This document shows, one piece after another, positions 5,198 to 7,708 of a stretch of DNA of 7,708 bases. Both the position numbers and the translations under genes were made by a program. Positions within the stretch are counted from its first letter, which is position 1. Every line of letters begins with the position of its first letter. Source of the DNA: an uncultured Ruminococcus sp. (GTDB taxonomy: Bacteria; Bacillota; Clostridia; Oscillospirales; Acutalibacteraceae); assembly GCA_946414115.1 (NCBI GenBank), contig CAMKNF010000094.1:1-7708 (forward strand), given 5' to 3'. The notes below the pieces were generated by a model. It was not told the DNA's origin. It worked only from the letters and a program-made list of their open reading frames with translations, and made no database searches.

Positions 5198-7708
5198 ATG
5201 AAAGCTCTCAGAAAAGTTGTAAGTCTTTTTATTGCGGCTGCAATGCTTACTTCATCCTTTGCTTTCACGGCTTCGGTCAGCGCTGCTGAAACAACCGATG
5301 CGTCTGCATCTGCCGTTTCTTCCGATTCGGCAATACAGAGTGAAATCAAGGACGGCGTAATTCTTCACGCATTTAACTGGTCTTATAACTCAATCAAAGA
5401 AAACCTCCCTGCTATCGCAGCGGCAGGCTACACAACCGTTCAGACCTCTCCTGTTCAGCAGGCAAAGGACTACGGTACATCTAACGACGTTGCAGGTCAG
5501 TGGTGGAAGCTCTACCAGCCTGTAAGTATGGCAATTGCCCAGAAGTCATGGCTCGGCTCAAAGGACGACCTTAAGTCACTTTGCGCAGAGGCTGACAAAT
5601 ACGGCATTAAAATCATCTGCGACATCGTATCAAACCACATGGGCAACGAGGTTGAAACCGATCCCAACTCGTTAAGCGAGCAGGTTAAAACCTATCAGCC
5701 CGACTTCTACACAAACAAGAGCTCTTATTTCCACCCCGATGCAGGCAGTGCAGGAGACGGCTCTATTAAGAGTGTAGTTCAGGGTCACGTTTCGGCTTGT
5801 CCCGACCTTAACACAGGCAATACAAATGTTCAGAATGCTGTAATTTCACTCCTTAAGGAGTGCATCGACTGCGGTGTTGACGGCTTCCGTTTTGACGCAG
5901 CAAAGCATATTGAAACTCCCGATGACGGCTCATATGCTTCAAATTACTGGCCGAACATCACATCAGCCGCTGAAAGCTATTACAAGCAAAAGACAGGCGG
6001 CAACCTCTATATCTACGGTGAAATTCTTAACACCTGCGGCAGCGGCAGAAGCTACAGCTCCTACACAAAGCACATCAATGTAACAGACAACAGAACAGGC
6101 GACGCTGTTCTTGCTGCTGTATCAAAGGGCAACGCTTCAACTGCTGCAAAATCAGACTACAAGTCAGGCGTAAGCGCTTCAAATGCTGTCCTCTGGGCTG
6201 AATCCCACGATACATTTGAGGGCGAGTCAGGCTCGGCAGGAATTGTAAACACAGCCGGCGTTTCCGATGAAAACGTAATAAAGGCTTGGTCAATCGTTGC
6301 TTCAAGAAAAGACTCAACAGCTCTTTACTTTGCACGTCCCGGTGCTGCTCTTATGGGCGAAGCTGCTACAGACACTGCTTACAAGAGCACTGCTGTTTCC
6401 GAAGTTAACAAGTTCCACAACCTCTTTGTAGGTCAGAGTGAAAAGCTCGGCTCTTCTGACGGCGTTGCATACGTTGCAAGAGGCACAAGCGGTATTGTTC
6501 TCGCTAACTGCACAGGCACAACAAAGAGCGTAAGCATTTCAGGAACAGGCATCGCTGACGGCAGCTACGTTGATACAATCACAGGCAATAAGTTCACAGT
6601 ATCAGGCGGAGTTTTAACAGGCTCAATCGGCAGCACAGGCGTTGCAGTCGTTTACAAGGGTTCTGTAACTCCCAAGAACACCTGCTCTGTTGAAAGCGGT
6701 ACATTCAAGGGTGAAACAATGACTGTAGAACTCGGTCTTGAAAACGCAACTTCGGGTACATACTGCCTTGACAACTCAACTCCCGTTACTTACACAGGCA
6801 AAACAACAATCCGCATAGGCTCTGACTATAAGTACGGCGAAACAATCAACCTCACACTTACCGCTACAGACGGTGCAAAAACTACAACAGCAACATACAA
6901 GTATACAAAGAAAGAGGCTGCTTCTTCAGGCGTTTACATTTTCTTTGACTCTTCAAAGATTTCTTCCTGGAAGGCTCCCTTCAACGTATATATTTATGAT
7001 GAGGACACTTCATCAACTACTACCTATAAAAATACATCGTGGCCCGGTCAGGCTATGCAGATAGACCCTGCTACAGGCTACTATTATGTGGAGGTTTCCT
7101 CTAACTCCTGCATCGCAGAAGATAATACAACAAAAGATGGCACAGAGTCTAATTATGACCTTGCTCATTCAAGCAACACATATGTAATCATAAGCGATTC
7201 AAACGGTCATCAGCATCCTGCTGACGGCGCAAGAACAAAGCTTAAACTTGGCGGAAGCTCAAAGATTTTGACAGGCAGATCAACATCAGGCTGGAACACA
7301 ACAACACTCGTTCCTTCAGCCGGAACACCCGTTGAAGCTACAGATGTTACAAAGGGTACAGTTTCTACAACAACAGCACCTGTTCCTACTACAACAGCAC
7401 CTGTTCCTACAACAACAGCACCTGTTCCTACTACAACAGCACCTCTCGCAGGAACTATGATTTACGGTGATGTTAATGGTGACGGTGTTGTAAAAGTAAG
7501 CGATGCTACAGCAATTCAGAAGCACAGTGTAGGTTTAGAGTTTATTGCCGACAAATATCTTGTACTGGCTGATGTCAACTCTGACGGCAAAACCAATGTA
7601 TTAGACGCAACAATGATTCAGAAGTATCTGGTAGGCGGTCAGGATGCAGGTCTTGTAGGTCAAACTTATACTTCTGTTATTGAACCAACAACGACAGCTC
7701 CTGTTACT
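5198..7708 (+). CDS. Secreted dockerin-bearing GH13 alpha-amylase, 3'-truncated
   Basis: The frame is open for 837 codons to the window end, with no stop reached. Residues 1-29 form a Sec signal peptide (VSA before the cut). Residues 52-410 are a GH13 catalytic barrel close to Bacillus subtilis AmyE (subfamily GH13_28-like by recall). It has region I DIVSNH (142-147), region II GFRFDAAKH with nucleophile D233, region III YGEIL with acid/base E275, and region IV ESHDT with D338. All three catalytic carboxylates are present, so it should hydrolyse alpha-1,4 links of starch outside the cell. Next come a beta-sandwich domain C (to about 487), an Ig/chitobiase-C-like domain (about 489-571), a CBM26-like starch-binding module (about 579-675), a TTTAPVP linker (724-749) and a type I dockerin (about 756-813). 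A further linker (831 onward) shows the protein continues. The dockerin implies attachment to a cohesin scaffold. AAAGGATG supports the ATG. The gene is divergent from potA. Confidence 0.93.
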   Translation, partial: MKALRKVVSLFIAAAMLTSSFAFTASVSAAETTDASASAVSSDSAIQSEIKDGVILHAFNWSYNSIKENLPAIAAAGYTTVQTSPVQQAKDYGTSNDVAGQWWKLYQPVSMAIAQKSWLGSKDDLKSLCAEADKYGIKIICDIVSNHMGNEVETDPNSLSEQVKTYQPDFYTNKSSYFHPDAGSAGDGSIKSVVQGHVSACPDLNTGNTNVQNAVISLLKECIDCGVDGFRFDAAKHIETPDDGSYASNYWPNITSAAESYYKQKTGGNLYIYGEILNTCGSGRSYSSYTKHINVTDNRTGDAVLAAVSKGNASTAAKSDYKSGVSASNAVLWAESHDTFEGESGSAGIVNTAGVSDENVIKAWSIVASRKDSTALYFARPGAALMGEAATDTAYKSTAVSEVNKFHNLFVGQSEKLGSSDGVAYVARGTSGIVLANCTGTTKSVSISGTGIADGSYVDTITGNKFTVSGGVLTGSIGSTGVAVVYKGSVTPKNTCSVESGTFKGETMTVELGLENATSGTYCLDNSTPVTYTGKTTIRIGSDYKYGETINLTLTATDGAKTTTATYKYTKKEAASSGVYIFFDSSKISSWKAPFNVYIYDEDTSSTTTYKNTSWPGQAMQIDPATGYYYVEVSSNSCIAEDNTTKDGTESNYDLAHSSNTYVIISDSNGHQHPADGARTKLKLGGSSKILTGRSTSGWNTTTLVPSAGTPVEATDVTKGTVSTTTAPVPTTTAPVPTTTAPVPTTTAPLAGTMIYGDVNGDGVVKVSDATAIQKHSVGLEFIADKYLVLADVNSDGKTNVLDATMIQKYLVGGQDAGLVGQTYTSVIEPTTTAPVT
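6932..7222 (+). other. CBM26-like starch-binding module (within the amylase)
   Basis: Residues about 579-675 of the amylase open with VYIFFDSS and contain an aromatic-rich stretch with WKAPFNVYIYDED (591-603). The hallmark SWPGQAM (614-620) is followed by GYYYVEV (627-633) and a late IISDSNG (664-670). This pattern fits CBM25/26 starch-binding modules, CBM26 being the better fit. W591 and the Tyr cluster near 598-600 are candidate glucan-stacking residues. Boundaries are approximate. Confidence 0.75.
7367..7444 (+). repeat. 21-bp tandem repeats encoding a TTTAPVP linker
   Basis: Three full 21-bp units (7367-7387, 7388-7408, 7409-7429) and a partial fourth (7430-7444) encode TTTAPVP repeats, a flexible, probably glycosylated linker between the starch-binding module and the dockerin. 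Units 1 and 3 begin with ACA while 2 and 4 begin with ACT, suggesting duplication of a 42-bp pair. A diverged copy encoding TTTAPVT begins at 7688 after the dockerin. Confidence 0.95.
7463..7636 (+). other. Type I dockerin module (within the amylase)
   Basis: Residues about 756-813 carry two duplicated calcium-binding F-hand loops: DVNGDGVVKVSD (758-769) and DVNSDGKTNVLD (792-803). Each is followed by a helix, DATAIQKH and DATMIQKY. Ca ligands D758/N760/D762/D769 and D792/N794/D796/D803 are all present, so the module should fold and bind a cohesin. DATxIQK is typical of ruminococcal dockerins. Loop positions 10-11, which influence cohesin choice in other systems, are V/S in the first repeat and V/L in the second. 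Confidence 0.93.

Noticed and set aside
7367..7444. Tandem repeats considered as a CRISPR array
   Set aside because: The units are contiguous with no spacers and are in frame with a Thr-Pro protein linker.
7316..7525. Minus-strand cysteine-rich ORF opposite the linker and dockerin
   Set aside because: Its CCCSRNR repeats are simply the complement of the TTTAPVP-coding repeats. It is a shadow of the amylase gene with no start signals of its own.

Overview
The window looks like the edge of a metagenome or draft contig from a gut-type Clostridia (Oscillospiraceae, Ruminococcus-like) bacterium. The evidence is a dockerin whose repeats carry the DATxIQK signature typical of ruminococcal dockerins, a secreted alpha-amylase with a starch-binding module and Thr-Pro linkers, AGGAGG ribosome sites, AT-rich intergenic DNA, and a TtcA-family protein of the clostridial type. 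The species assignment is inference. A Ruminococcus bromii-like starch degrader is the most attractive candidate.

Layout. 1-45 is not genomic: it is Illumina TruSeq adapter sequence left at the contig end. 46-606 (+) is the C-terminal part of a TtcA-like tRNA thiolation protein, cut at the adapter junction. A bidirectional terminator (605-645) separates it from a convergent minus-strand operon, 4788 down to 659: potA-potB-potC-potD. This encodes a complete polyamine ABC importer: ATPase, two permeases and a substrate-binding lipoprotein. The genes are tightly packed (2 bp gap, 4 bp GTGA overlap, 31 bp gap). The operon has a near-consensus sigma-A promoter (4972-5000) and a structured leader of about 175 nt. 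From 5198 (+) to the window end, and beyond it, runs a divergent gene for a large secreted modular amylase: signal peptide, GH13 catalytic domain, beta-sandwich domain, an Ig/chitobiase-like domain, CBM26-like starch-binding module, TTTAPVP-repeat linker, type I dockerin, and the start of a second linker.

How they work together. The pot operon brings polyamines into the cell. The amylase is built for an extracellular, cohesin-dockerin starch-degrading complex (an 'amylosome'). The two units are divergent neighbours sharing a 409-bp regulatory region, and no functional coupling is evident. The points most worth a second look are the amylase continuing past its dockerin, the palindromic element and possible attenuator in the potA leader, the extended PotA C-terminus, and the adapter contamination.
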